Position numbers and translations under genes: made by a program | Assembly: GCF_020709055.1 (NCBI RefSeq) | Contig: NZ_JAJFCK010000002.1 | Location: 1-64,000, forward strand | From: Ruminococcus callidus | Lineage (GTDB): Bacteria; Bacillota; Clostridia; Oscillospirales; Ruminococcaceae | DNA: 64,000 bases | Reading direction: 5' to 3' | In this document: positions 44,399 to 51,819 of the stretch, one piece after another | Numbering within the stretch: the stretch's first letter is position 1 | Layout of the letters: the number at the start of each line of letters is the position of its first letter | The notes under the pieces: generated by a model | Told to the model about the DNA's origin: nothing | The model's database searches: none | Seen by the model: only the letters and a program-made list of their open reading frames with translations

Positions 44399-44427
44399 TT
44401 GCTTTTTCTGTTGAGAAGTGCTATAAT
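44399..44427 (+). promoter_or_regulatory. Promoter of the CAP-dockerin gene
   Basis: TTGCTT (44399-44404), 17-nt spacer, TATAAT (44422-44427). Confidence 0.7.
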
Positions 44428-44471
44428 AGATGTGAAAGGGCTTTTTTAGGGCTTCGGCTCTCTACATACTG

Positions 44472-44500
44472 ACAAGCATGCGGGGATATATCATGCTTGT
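44472..44500 (+). promoter_or_regulatory. Hairpin just before the CAP-dockerin ribosome site
   Basis: The 9-bp arms ACAAGCATG and CATGCTTGT enclose an 11-nt loop and end 2 nt before the GAAGGAGG site. It may stabilise the mRNA or tune translation. Confidence 0.5.
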
Positions 44501-44518
44501 TGAAGGAGGATGGTTTAT

Positions 44519-45442
44519 ATGAAACGACAGCTCAAATATATCTGCTGTGTCGTTCTCACAATTTGTTTATTTTGCACCGCATTTTCCCCGCTTTCTTTCA
44601 CAGCTTCTGCTGCGCTGAATGCAGATTCCGCCGATCTCTCCGGCTATCCGGAGAAGGTCGCATCCCTGGTGAACGAGTTCCGCTCGGAAAACGGGCTGAA
44701 ACCGCTCAAGCTGGCGCCAGTCATGCTGAAAGCATCTGCCATTCGGGCAGAGGAACAGCGCACACTCTACGGACATATCCGCCCATCCGGAAAGGGCTGG
44801 AGTACGATTTTGGACGATGTGGGACTGAACAGCAACTGCTACGCCGGCGAGAATGTCGCCGCAGGATACGAAACCCCAGACGAAGTCATGGAGGGCTGGA
44901 AAAACTCTCCGGGGCACCGTGCCGCCATGCTAGGCGAACACTACCAGTACATCGGAGTGGGGGTTATCTATGTGGAAAATGATCCGGAATACTACTTCTA
45001 TTATTGGCAAATGTTGCTGATCTCTTCGGACACGCCGCTGAACGGCGCACGATATCCTGCGTCCTACGAGAGCATTACCACGCCGCCTGTGACGCTAAAC
45101 ACCACAGCGGCAACGACGGTCACAACCACAACGACCACAACCGCAACGACCGCCACAACAACGCTCATTAAAACCGCCGACAAGCTCATCAAGGGCGATG
45201 CCGACCGGGACGGAAAAATCACCATGAACGATGCTGCGCTGGTGCTGCAATACTATTCCAAGCACGCCTCCGGCGACACGTCTTTCCGGCTTTGCAGCGA
45301 TGCCTCGCTGGAATCAGCACTGCTGAAAATGGCGGATGTCAACAATGACGGCGGCATCACGTTGGACGATGCGTTTGCAATTCTCCAATACAATTCCCTC
45401 ACCTCTGTCGGCAGCACGCCGGACTGGAACAGTCTTTCATAA
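44519..45442 (+). CDS. Secreted CAP (SCP/PR1)-domain protein with dockerin
   Basis: A 307-residue secreted protein. It has a signal peptide to about residue 33 (TASA), then a CAP domain with LVNEFRSENGLKPLKL, the GHIRP segment (His), YAGENVA and WKNSPGHRAAM (Glu and His of the CAP cleft) from about 45 to 180. A Thr linker and a C-terminal dockerin with two EF-hand-like loops (GDADRDGKITMNDA and ADVNNDGGITLDDA) follow. The dockerin should attach it to a cohesin scaffold. CAP proteins have varied, often unknown, extracellular roles. ATG 44519 is 9 nt after AAGGAGG; ATG 44510 is too close to it. Confidence 0.88.
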   Translation: MKRQLKYICCVVLTICLFCTAFSPLSFTASAALNADSADLSGYPEKVASLVNEFRSENGLKPLKLAPVMLKASAIRAEEQRTLYGHIRPSGKGWSTILDDVGLNSNCYAGENVAAGYETPDEVMEGWKNSPGHRAAMLGEHYQYIGVGVIYVENDPEYYFYYWQMLLISSDTPLNGARYPASYESITTPPVTLNTTAATTVTTTTTTTATTATTTLIKTADKLIKGDADRDGKITMNDAALVLQYYSKHASGDTSFRLCSDASLESALLKMADVNNDGGITLDDAFAILQYNSLTSVGSTPDWNSLS

Positions 45443-45460
45443 AACTTCATAAAATCAAAG

Positions 45461-45495
45461 AAACGGTTTGTACGCTCCTGTACAAACCGTTTTTT
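45461..45495. terminator. Bidirectional terminator
   Basis: A 13-bp stem, AAACGGTTTGTAC / GTACAAACCGTTT, with T (forward) and A (reverse) runs, between the convergent CAP-dockerin and histidine kinase genes. Confidence 0.9.
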
Positions 45496-45498
45496 CGT

Positions 45499-46686
45499 TC
45501 ACTGCAATGGCAGCAGGATGGTGATTTCCGTACCCTTTCCCAGTTCGCTGCGCAGGGAAATGGTGCCGTTGTGATAATCCACGATGTGCTTCACAATGGA
45601 CAGCCCCAATCCCGTTCCGCCACGCTGTTTCGAGCGGCTCTTATCCACTCGATAGAATCGTTCGAAGATACGGCTCTGGGCGTTGATGGGAATGCCGATG
45701 CCGTTGTCCGCCACGACGATTTTCGCCTGATGCTCCAATTTTTCGATAGATACCCGCACCATGCCGCCGGGGTTGTTGTACTTGATGGCGTTGTCGATGA
45801 GGTTGATGAACAGCTCCCGCATATACCCGTCGTTGCTGTTGAGGATCAGGCAGTCCCCTTTCAGCTCCACATGGATGTCGTTCTGCTGCACCCGTGCCTC
45901 CAGAATCTGGAGGGCATCCTGTGCCGCGGTGCGAAGCTCCACCGGTGTCCGGAGTTCCTCCGTGTGTTCCTCGATCTCGGAGAGCCGGATGATATCGTTG
46001 ATGAGGAAGAGCAGCCGCTCGCTCTCCCGCTCGATCATAGAGCCGTATTTCAGCACGTCCTCTTTCCTGGTAATCATGCCGCTCCCGAACATCTCGCCGA
46101 AGCCCTTGATGGTGGTCAGGGGGGTTTTCAGCTCATGGGACACATTGGCGGTAAACTCCTGCCGCATCTTCTCCGCTTTAACGCTGTAGGTCACATCCAC
46201 CAGCAGCACGATCGTTCCGAAAATACCGCCCATCTCCACCCGATGGATATAGGCACGGATGTACTTTTCCTCCAGCTTCAGCAGGTGGCGCACCGGCGGA
46301 TTCTGTCCGGTCTTGGACTGGCGCAGCGCCTGTAGGAAGTCCTGATTGTCCGTCAGAATAAAGATGGACTTGTTCTCCCACTCGCCGTCCGCAATGCGCA
46401 GCTGCGCCACCGCCGTGCGGTTCGCCAGCTGGATCTTGTCGGAGTCATCCAGAATCAGGATGCCCTCCACCATGTGTTCCTGAATCAATCCGATGATGTC
46501 CCGTTCATGGCAGAGTTCCCGCCGGATCGCCGTCAGTTCCTGCTTTTCCCGTTTCAGCGCCTTGTGATCGGTTCGCTGCTGCTTTTGCATTTTGTCCCGC
46601 ATCCGCAGAAGCAGCACCAGCAAAACCAGATCTGCCGCCACTGCCGCAAACAGCAGCAGCCAAAGAATCCATCCCATCTGCATCAT
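45499..46686 (-). CDS. PhoR-like sensor histidine kinase
   Basis: A 395-residue membrane kinase. One N-terminal transmembrane helix (about 5-28) is followed by a PAS-like domain (about 60-165: EHMVEGILILDDSDKIQLAN). The phosphorylated His184 lies in FTANVSHELKTPLTT. The ATP domain has NAIKYNN, DNGIGI and GGTGLGLSIVKHI. There is no large extracellular sensor, so it probably senses through the membrane or the PAS domain. Its start overlaps the response regulator stop by 4 bases. The signal is unknown; phosphate or envelope stress is typical for relatives. Confidence 0.9.
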   Translation of the reverse strand: MMQMGWILWLLLFAAVAADLVLLVLLLRMRDKMQKQQRTDHKALKREKQELTAIRRELCHERDIIGLIQEHMVEGILILDDSDKIQLANRTAVAQLRIADGEWENKSIFILTDNQDFLQALRQSKTGQNPPVRHLLKLEEKYIRAYIHRVEMGGIFGTIVLLVDVTYSVKAEKMRQEFTANVSHELKTPLTTIKGFGEMFGSGMITRKEDVLKYGSMIERESERLLFLINDIIRLSEIEEHTEELRTPVELRTAAQDALQILEARVQQNDIHVELKGDCLILNSNDGYMRELFINLIDNAIKYNNPGGMVRVSIEKLEHQAKIVVADNGIGIPINAQSRIFERFYRVDKSRSKQRGGTGLGLSIVKHIVDYHNGTISLRSELGKGTEITILLPLQ

Positions 46687-47369
46687 CCTCCGATCTTATA
46701 CCCGTATCCGCGCACCGTTCCGATGAGATTCCGGCATTCCGCTGCCTCCAGCTTCTGCCGCAGCGTCTTGATGTGAGCATCCACAGTACGGGTTTCGCCC
46801 TCGTACTGAAAGCCCCACACCTCCTCCAACAGCCGGTCACGGGAAACCGCTGTCCCCCGATTCCGCATGAGATACGCCAGCAGCTCGAACTCCTTATAGG
46901 TCAGGACGATTTCCGTGCTTTCATAAGACGCTGTCCGGCGATCCAGATCCAGCAGCAGTCCCTGACAGGAGAGCTGTCCCTGCTTTTGCGCCGTCTTTCC
47001 GCCGCTCCGCCGGAGCACCGCTTTCACACGGGACAGCAACTCCATAATACCGAAGGGCTTTGTGATATAGTCGTCTGCGCCGTTTTCCAGACTGGTCACC
47101 TTGTCGATCTCTGTGGACTTGGCGGAGAGCATGATGACCGGCAGCACCGCCGTATCCTCCTCCGCCTTAAGCCGCTTCAGAATCGCATTGCCGTCCAGAT
47201 CGGGCAGCATGATGTCCAGCAGCACCAGAGAGGGCAGCTCCTTTTGCAGCCGGTGAAAAAAATCCCTGCCGTTCGGAAATCCCTCCACAGTGTACCCGCC
47301 GGATTGCAGCGCACAGGTAATCAGCTCCCGTATCCCATTGTCATCCTCTACGCAATAAATCAGCGCCAC
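46683..47369 (-). CDS. OmpR/PhoB-family response regulator
   Basis: A 228-residue regulator. The receiver domain has the acidic pocket ED (8-10), the phosphorylation site D52 in LVLLDIMLPDLDG, the conserved Ser of MLSAKS and Lys of ITKPFG. A winged-helix DNA-binding domain follows (about 130-228: VLTYKEFELLAYLMRNRGTA, RTVDAHIKTLRQKLE). It forms the two-component pair with the downstream kinase. The start overlaps the uridine phosphorylase gene by 10 bases. Confidence 0.93.
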   Translation of the reverse strand: MALIYCVEDDNGIRELITCALQSGGYTVEGFPNGRDFFHRLQKELPSLVLLDIMLPDLDGNAILKRLKAEEDTAVLPVIMLSAKSTEIDKVTSLENGADDYITKPFGIMELLSRVKAVLRRSGGKTAQKQGQLSCQGLLLDLDRRTASYESTEIVLTYKEFELLAYLMRNRGTAVSRDRLLEEVWGFQYEGETRTVDAHIKTLRQKLEAAECRNLIGTVRGYGYKIGG

Positions 47370-48151
47370 GACTCGTTCTCCTTTTCCCCCGATTTCTTCT
47401 CCCGCAGGATCTGCCGACGCATGGCATCCACCGCCACGGCAATGGCATTGGTCATATCATCCGCCGCATGTGCGCTGTCCCGCACGACCTGCTCCCGCTC
47501 CTGATTCCAGATCATCTGGAGCACGGTGGCGCAGCGCACATGGCGCACTGCTGCCGTAATGAACAGCGCCGCCGACTCCATCTCGGAGGCAAGAGCGCCG
47601 CCCTCTTTCCACGCCTGCCAGTTGTCCAGCAGCTTCTGCCGCACCGGCATGGTCTGAGGCGAGTGCTGCCCATAGAACGAATCCTTGCACTGCACCACGC
47701 CGGTTCGATACCGGCAGCCACGTTCCGCAGCAGCAGCCGTCAGACTGCACAGCAGGTCAAAGTCCGGCACTGCCGGAAACTCCAGCGGCAGATACTCCCG
47801 TGTCGTCCCCTCCATGCGGATGGCGCCGGTGGGGAGGATCAGCGTTCCCGGGATCAGCTCCGGCTGCATCCCGCCGCAAGTGCCGATCCGTATCATGGTA
47901 TGCGCACCGAGGGCAACGCATTCCTCCATGGCGATGACCGCAGACGGCCCGCCGATTCCCGTGGAGATCACGCTCACCGGCACACCCTCCAGCGCTCCGG
48001 TATACGTGGTAAACTCCCGCTTCTGCGCCACTTTCCGGCTGTGTTCCAGATGCGCTGCGATCTCCGGCACACGATCCGGGTCACCGGTGAGCAGCACATA
48101 CTTTCCGATCTCTCCGGCTGCACAATTGATATGAAATTGCCGATCTTCCAT
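47360..48151 (-). CDS. udp: Nucleoside phosphorylase (uridine phosphorylase-like)
   Basis: A 263-residue phosphorylase of the PNP/UDP family. Motifs: LLTGDPDRVPEIA near 20-30, STGIGGPSAVIAMEE near 65-80, IGTCGGMQPEL near 93, and the C-terminal EMESAALFITA that contacts ribose. It cleaves nucleosides with phosphate to a base and ribose-1-phosphate; uridine is the best guess from the overall pattern. ATG 48151 follows GAGGAGG by 8 nt. It leads the operon with the two-component genes, an unusual pairing that may be only coincidental co-transcription. Confidence 0.85.
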   Translation of the reverse strand: MEDRQFHINCAAGEIGKYVLLTGDPDRVPEIAAHLEHSRKVAQKREFTTYTGALEGVPVSVISTGIGGPSAVIAMEECVALGAHTMIRIGTCGGMQPELIPGTLILPTGAIRMEGTTREYLPLEFPAVPDFDLLCSLTAAAAERGCRYRTGVVQCKDSFYGQHSPQTMPVRQKLLDNWQAWKEGGALASEMESAALFITAAVRHVRCATVLQMIWNQEREQVVRDSAHAADDMTNAIAVAVDAMRRQILREKKSGEKENESWR

Positions 48152-48209
48152 TTTTTCTGCCTCCTCTTCTTCCAAAACCGTTGTTTTTCCCGCATTTTCC
48201 GCCATTATC

Positions 48210-48238
48210 TTGACAATTCCCCGAAATTCTGCTATGAT
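48210..48238 (+). promoter_or_regulatory. Promoter of the DUF4190-like gene
   Basis: TTGACA (48210-48215), 17-nt spacer, TATGAT (48233-48238), divergent from the uridine phosphorylase operon. Confidence 0.8.
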
Positions 48239-48276
48239 ATTGGTAATTGAAAACTCGTACTATGGAGGAACGTTTC

Positions 48277-48666
48277 ATGCAGCAGTCCCCGTTTCCAAAG
48301 CAGTCCCCGGAACCGCATCATCATCGGGACACCACCGCTCTGATTTTCGGCATTGTCTCCCTCTTGTTTTTCCGCCTTCCGATTCTTCCGGTGGGCATGG
48401 GAATTGCCGCCGTCATCTTTGCCAGGAAGTCGAAAACGGACTCCTGCACCAACCATGGCATCGCCCTCAGCGGCGCCATTACCGGCACGGTGGGCATCTG
48501 CCTCGGCAGCATCAGCACCATTTACTGGGGATACTGTCTGGTTTCCCTTTTGATTCTGCTGTATCACCGCACAGAGATGGTTCCCCACGAGCCGGAATTC
48601 CCCGGCTTCCACGAATACAACGGACAGCCGGCTTGCCTGCGCTACTGGCTGCAGCAAATCTTTTAA
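48277..48666 (+). CDS. DUF4190-like small membrane protein
   Basis: A 129-residue protein. After a Pro/His-rich start, the pair of hydrophobic helices separated by a short basic turn (TALIFGIVSLLFFRLPILPV, RKSKTDSCTNHGIALSGAIT, then GTVGICLGSISTIYWGYC) matches DUF4190. No function known. ATG 48277 follows TGGAGGAA. It ends 34 bases before the fold-back repeat. Confidence 0.65.
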   Translation: MQQSPFPKQSPEPHHHRDTTALIFGIVSLLFFRLPILPVGMGIAAVIFARKSKTDSCTNHGIALSGAITGTVGICLGSISTIYWGYCLVSLLILLYHRTEMVPHEPEFPGFHEYNGQPACLRYWLQQIF

Positions 48667-48700
48667 AAGCATACGCAGACGCTGACGCACACAGGTTTTT

Positions 48701-48863
48701 AGAACCCGTCTTCACAAGCGTATACAAGTGTCTTTTCGGCAAATTTTGCTGCATACTGCGTAAAAAATACTTGCCGGGCGACAGCCCGCCTGCGTATTTT
48801 TGCCTTGTCTGCAACAAAATTATGCTCGAAAATCCACATATATTTCTTGTGAAGACAGGTTCT
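48701..48863. repeat. 163-bp fold-back (MITE-like) palindromic element
   Basis: Terminal inverted repeats of 18 bp (AGAACCCGTCTTCACAAG at 48701-48718 and its complement at 48846-48863, one mismatch). The inner sequence also pairs in register: TTTTCG/CGAAAA, AATTTTG/CAAAATT, AAAAATAC/GTATTTTT and CGGGC/GCCCG at the centre. The flanks suggest a possible TTA duplication; the right-hand TTA is the stop codon (TAA) of the lipid kinase gene. It carries no gene. Confidence 0.7.
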
Positions 48864-49858
48864 TAATCCTGATCTTCCGGCGGCTGCATCGATTCCTCCG
48901 GAGGCGGCATGACCACAGCAAGCCCGCCATCCGGATTTTCTTCTGCCTGTTTGCGGCGGACAGGGTCGATCCAGAACTGCACCGCCTTCTGGTTGTTCAC
49001 GATCCGGTTCACCCGTTCTGTTCCGCCATATTCCCCGTCGATGGTCCACGAAACCGGCTCCTCGTCCAGATTGGTGACCTTGAGTTTAGACGTGCGGAAG
49101 TAGTGGAGATAGGGCTTCGCCGGCCCGATCTGAATCTTGGAGAACGCTGCCACAAGCTGCTGGAACTGCGCCAGACTGGAGGGCTTGTGAATCAGCGTTA
49201 CCTCAAACAATCCGTCATCCCAGCGCACCTCCGACAGTGCCAGAAAGCGTGCCACGGAGGAGGAATTGGTGACCATGCCGTACAGAAATTCGTCCTCGAT
49301 GACACCGCCGTCATACTCGATGCGCATCCGGCAGGCTCGGATACGGGAGAGCTTGGAGAGTCCGTTCAGGATATAGGCGGCGTGCCCCAGCACATTTTTG
49401 AACTGCTGCGAAGTCTGGTAGGAAATTTCCGTAAATGCGCCGAATGCTGCCACATAGGTGAAATACTTGTCGTTGAATCCGCCGATGTCACAGGGCAGTG
49501 CCTCGCCGTGAATGATGCAGTCCACCGCCTCCTCCGGATCCTTGGGAATGCCCAAGCCTCGAGCGAAATCATTGGTGGAGCCAAAGGGAATGTACCCGAT
49601 GGGGCACTGGTTTTCGCTAAGCATATAGCCCTGTATCACTTCATTCAGCGTTCCGTCTCCGCCGGAGCACACCAGGATGTCGTACAATCCGCTGTCGCAG
49701 ACCTGCTTCGCCTGCGCAATGGCATCGCCACGCTCCTGCGTGGGATGAACCGTCACCTCAAATCCCGCTGCCGTAAAGCGGTCGATCATCATCGCCAGAT
49801 GAGAACCGATGGAGGCTCTTCCGGAATGCAGGTTGCAAATAAAGTAAATCTTTTTCAA
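48863..49858 (-). CDS. Diacylglycerol/lipid kinase family protein (YegS/BmrU type)
   Basis: A 331-residue cytoplasmic kinase. The start MKKIYFICNLHSGRAS, the nucleotide motif SGGDGTLNEVI (65-75) and PIGYIPFGSTNDFARGLGI (86-105) are characteristic. The C-terminal part has the usual beta sandwich (SWTIDGEYGG near 280). It phosphorylates a lipid such as diacylglycerol in membrane recycling. Its stop codon lies at the edge of the fold-back repeat, whose insertion may have changed the C-terminus. Confidence 0.85.
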   Translation of the reverse strand: MKKIYFICNLHSGRASIGSHLAMMIDRFTAAGFEVTVHPTQERGDAIAQAKQVCDSGLYDILVCSGGDGTLNEVIQGYMLSENQCPIGYIPFGSTNDFARGLGIPKDPEEAVDCIIHGEALPCDIGGFNDKYFTYVAAFGAFTEISYQTSQQFKNVLGHAAYILNGLSKLSRIRACRMRIEYDGGVIEDEFLYGMVTNSSSVARFLALSEVRWDDGLFEVTLIHKPSSLAQFQQLVAAFSKIQIGPAKPYLHYFRTSKLKVTNLDEEPVSWTIDGEYGGTERVNRIVNNQKAVQFWIDPVRRKQAEENPDGGLAVVMPPPEESMQPPEDQD

Positions 49859-50001
49859 AAAAGTCGCCGTCCTTTCTTCTGCGTGCGCCCGACGGGAACA
49901 CGCCTGCTCTGAAATCGTTTCACGGAATAGATACAGTTAGTATATCATAATCAGCGAGAAAATGCAAGCGGCGGAAACCTGCCGAACTGCTGATGCACTG
50001 C

Positions 50002-51645
50002 TCAGGATTCCGATAAAAATGCCGAGAACTGCCGAAACGCCGTGGGCAGAGAGAGCTCCTGTGCGATCTCCTCCGCCGTCCGCCAGACAAATGCCTCTGC
50101 CGGTGTCTGACAGGTCATCAGCACGCCTTTCATCTTCCACTCCACATGGGTGAAAATATGGCTGCGCTCCGTGGTTCGCACCACCTCCACCGGCTGGCAG
50201 CCCCACGCCGCCGCCTGTGCCACAGCAGCGTCCGTCTCTAAAATTCCGGCCGCATTGGGATACTCCCACAGTCCGGAAAGCAAGCCCTTTTCCTGCCGTT
50301 TCCGCACGGCATATTTGCCATCGCAGCAGAGCAGAAATACGGTATACGACTCCTTCCGGCGTGCCTTCTTTTCAATGCGCTGGGGCAGCCGGAGAACATC
50401 GCCGTTGCGACGGGCCATACAAAGCGATGCCAGCGGACAGACATCGCACAGAGGCTTTCCGTTGGGCAGACAGACTGTTGCGCCGATCTCCATGAGCGCC
50501 TGCGTCAGCGTCCCGCAGTGCCCCGCCTGATACACCTCGGTCAGCACCTGCGTCACCGCCGCCTTTTGTTCCGGCCGGTCGATCTCACAGAACGTGTCCG
50601 TCACACGTGCCGTCACACGCAGGACATTCCCGTCCACTGCCGGTGTCGGCAGGTCAAAGCAAATGGAACAGATAGCGCCGGCGGTATAATCCCCCACGCC
50701 GGGGAGTGCCCGCACCTCTTTCCACGTGCGGGGAAACTGTCCCTGATACTGCTCCGCCAGCTGCACCGCAGCCCGCCGGAGGTTCGCTGCACGGCTGTAG
50801 TAGCCCAGCCCCTCCCAGCACTTGTTGACCTGCTCCTGCGACGATTCCGCCAGTGCCTGCACTGTGGGAAACTGCGCCAGAAACCGCTGGTAGTAGCCTT
50901 TCACCGCCTCCACACGAGTCTGCTGCAACATGATCTCCGACAGCCAGACCCGATACGGCTCCCGATTCTGCCGCCAGGGCAGTTCCCGTGCATGGCTGGG
51001 ATACCACGCCAGCAGCGGCGGCGCAATGGCACGCAGCACCTGTTCCTGACGCCGGGCACAGCGGCGCATCCGCTCCGCCAGCTTCTCATAAATGGGAATC
51101 ATCTGCGGTTCCCGGCACAGCTCCCGCAGCTGCGCCATGGGAATCCAGCGCACCGCCTGATTCTCGTCCGGCTTCACCTGAAGCTTCTCCTTTTTGCTGG
51201 CGATGAGTCCATAGGTGATGTTATAATGCACATGCGCCGGCACGGAAACGCCGTGCTTCCGATGGGCTTTCACGGGCAGGACATCCACCGAGAGAATCTC
51301 GCCGGACTGGGCATAGGGCTTCCGGATTCCGGTCTCCTCCTTTGCCTCCCGCACTGCCACCGCCAGAAAGTCATTGACGCCGTCGGCGTGACCGCCCGTC
51401 CACGCAAAGGAATCGTAGATGTTGTGGTACACCATCAGCACCTCGGAGAGCGTCGGATCCATCACGAAACCGGAACAGGTGATGTGCCCGTTTTGGCGCT
51501 CCCGATACAGCACACGGCTGCCGTCCTGCCGCACGGCCTGCATCACCTCCTGCAAATCCCGCCGTTCCGAATCCTCCTGCGGCAGGTAGGCAGCAAGGCG
51601 TTCCTGCCAGTCCGGCACATCGATTTCCCGCATCACATTTCTCAT
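50002..51645 (-). CDS. mutY: Nudix domain fused to A/G-specific adenine glycosylase MutY
   Basis: A 547-residue fusion. Residues 30-190 are a Nudix hydrolase domain (GGHADGVNDF...REAKEETGI; the first Glu of the Nudix box is replaced by Asn). Residues 205-470 are MutY: LSEIMLQQTRVE with the catalytic Glu, the helix-hairpin-helix LPGVGDYTAGAI, PAVDGNVLRV with the catalytic Asp, and a 4Fe-4S set CLPNGKPLCDVCPLASLC, whose first spacing is 7 and not 6. The C-terminus is the MutT-like 8-oxoG recognition domain. MutY removes A opposite 8-oxoG. ATG 51645 follows AAGGAGGA. Confidence 0.9.
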   Translation of the reverse strand: MRNVMREIDVPDWQERLAAYLPQEDSERRDLQEVMQAVRQDGSRVLYRERQNGHITCSGFVMDPTLSEVLMVYHNIYDSFAWTGGHADGVNDFLAVAVREAKEETGIRKPYAQSGEILSVDVLPVKAHRKHGVSVPAHVHYNITYGLIASKKEKLQVKPDENQAVRWIPMAQLRELCREPQMIPIYEKLAERMRRCARRQEQVLRAIAPPLLAWYPSHARELPWRQNREPYRVWLSEIMLQQTRVEAVKGYYQRFLAQFPTVQALAESSQEQVNKCWEGLGYYSRAANLRRAAVQLAEQYQGQFPRTWKEVRALPGVGDYTAGAICSICFDLPTPAVDGNVLRVTARVTDTFCEIDRPEQKAAVTQVLTEVYQAGHCGTLTQALMEIGATVCLPNGKPLCDVCPLASLCMARRNGDVLRLPQRIEKKARRKESYTVFLLCCDGKYAVRKRQEKGLLSGLWEYPNAAGILETDAAVAQAAAWGCQPVEVVRTTERSHIFTHVEWKMKGVLMTCQTPAEAFVWRTAEEIAQELSLPTAFRQFSAFLSES

Positions 51646-51706
51646 GGGGCTGTCCTCCTTTTCCGGCAGCACCGCACAAAGCCTGTACAGTGTTTCCTTT
51701 GTTTTT

Positions 51707-51735
51707 ATTATACCGTATTTTCTTCCAAATTGCAA
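51707..51735 (-). promoter_or_regulatory. Promoter of the Nudix-mutY gene
   Basis: Minus strand: TTGCAA (51735-51730), 17-nt spacer, TATAAT (51712-51707). Confidence 0.7.
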
Positions 51736-51736
51736 G

Positions 51737-51778
51737 AAAATGGGGCGGATGCTGCAAAACGCACATCCGCCCCATTTT
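51737..51778 (-). terminator. Terminator of the pectate lyase gene
   Basis: A perfect 15-bp stem (AAAATGGGGCGGATG / CATCCGCCCCATTTT) downstream of the pectate lyase stop on the minus strand. The stem itself supplies the T run. It overlaps the upstream side of the mutY promoter region. Confidence 0.85.
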
Positions 51779-51819
51779 CGAGGTATCTTATGACAGAGTA
51801 GGAGTTGTCAGAAATGAGA

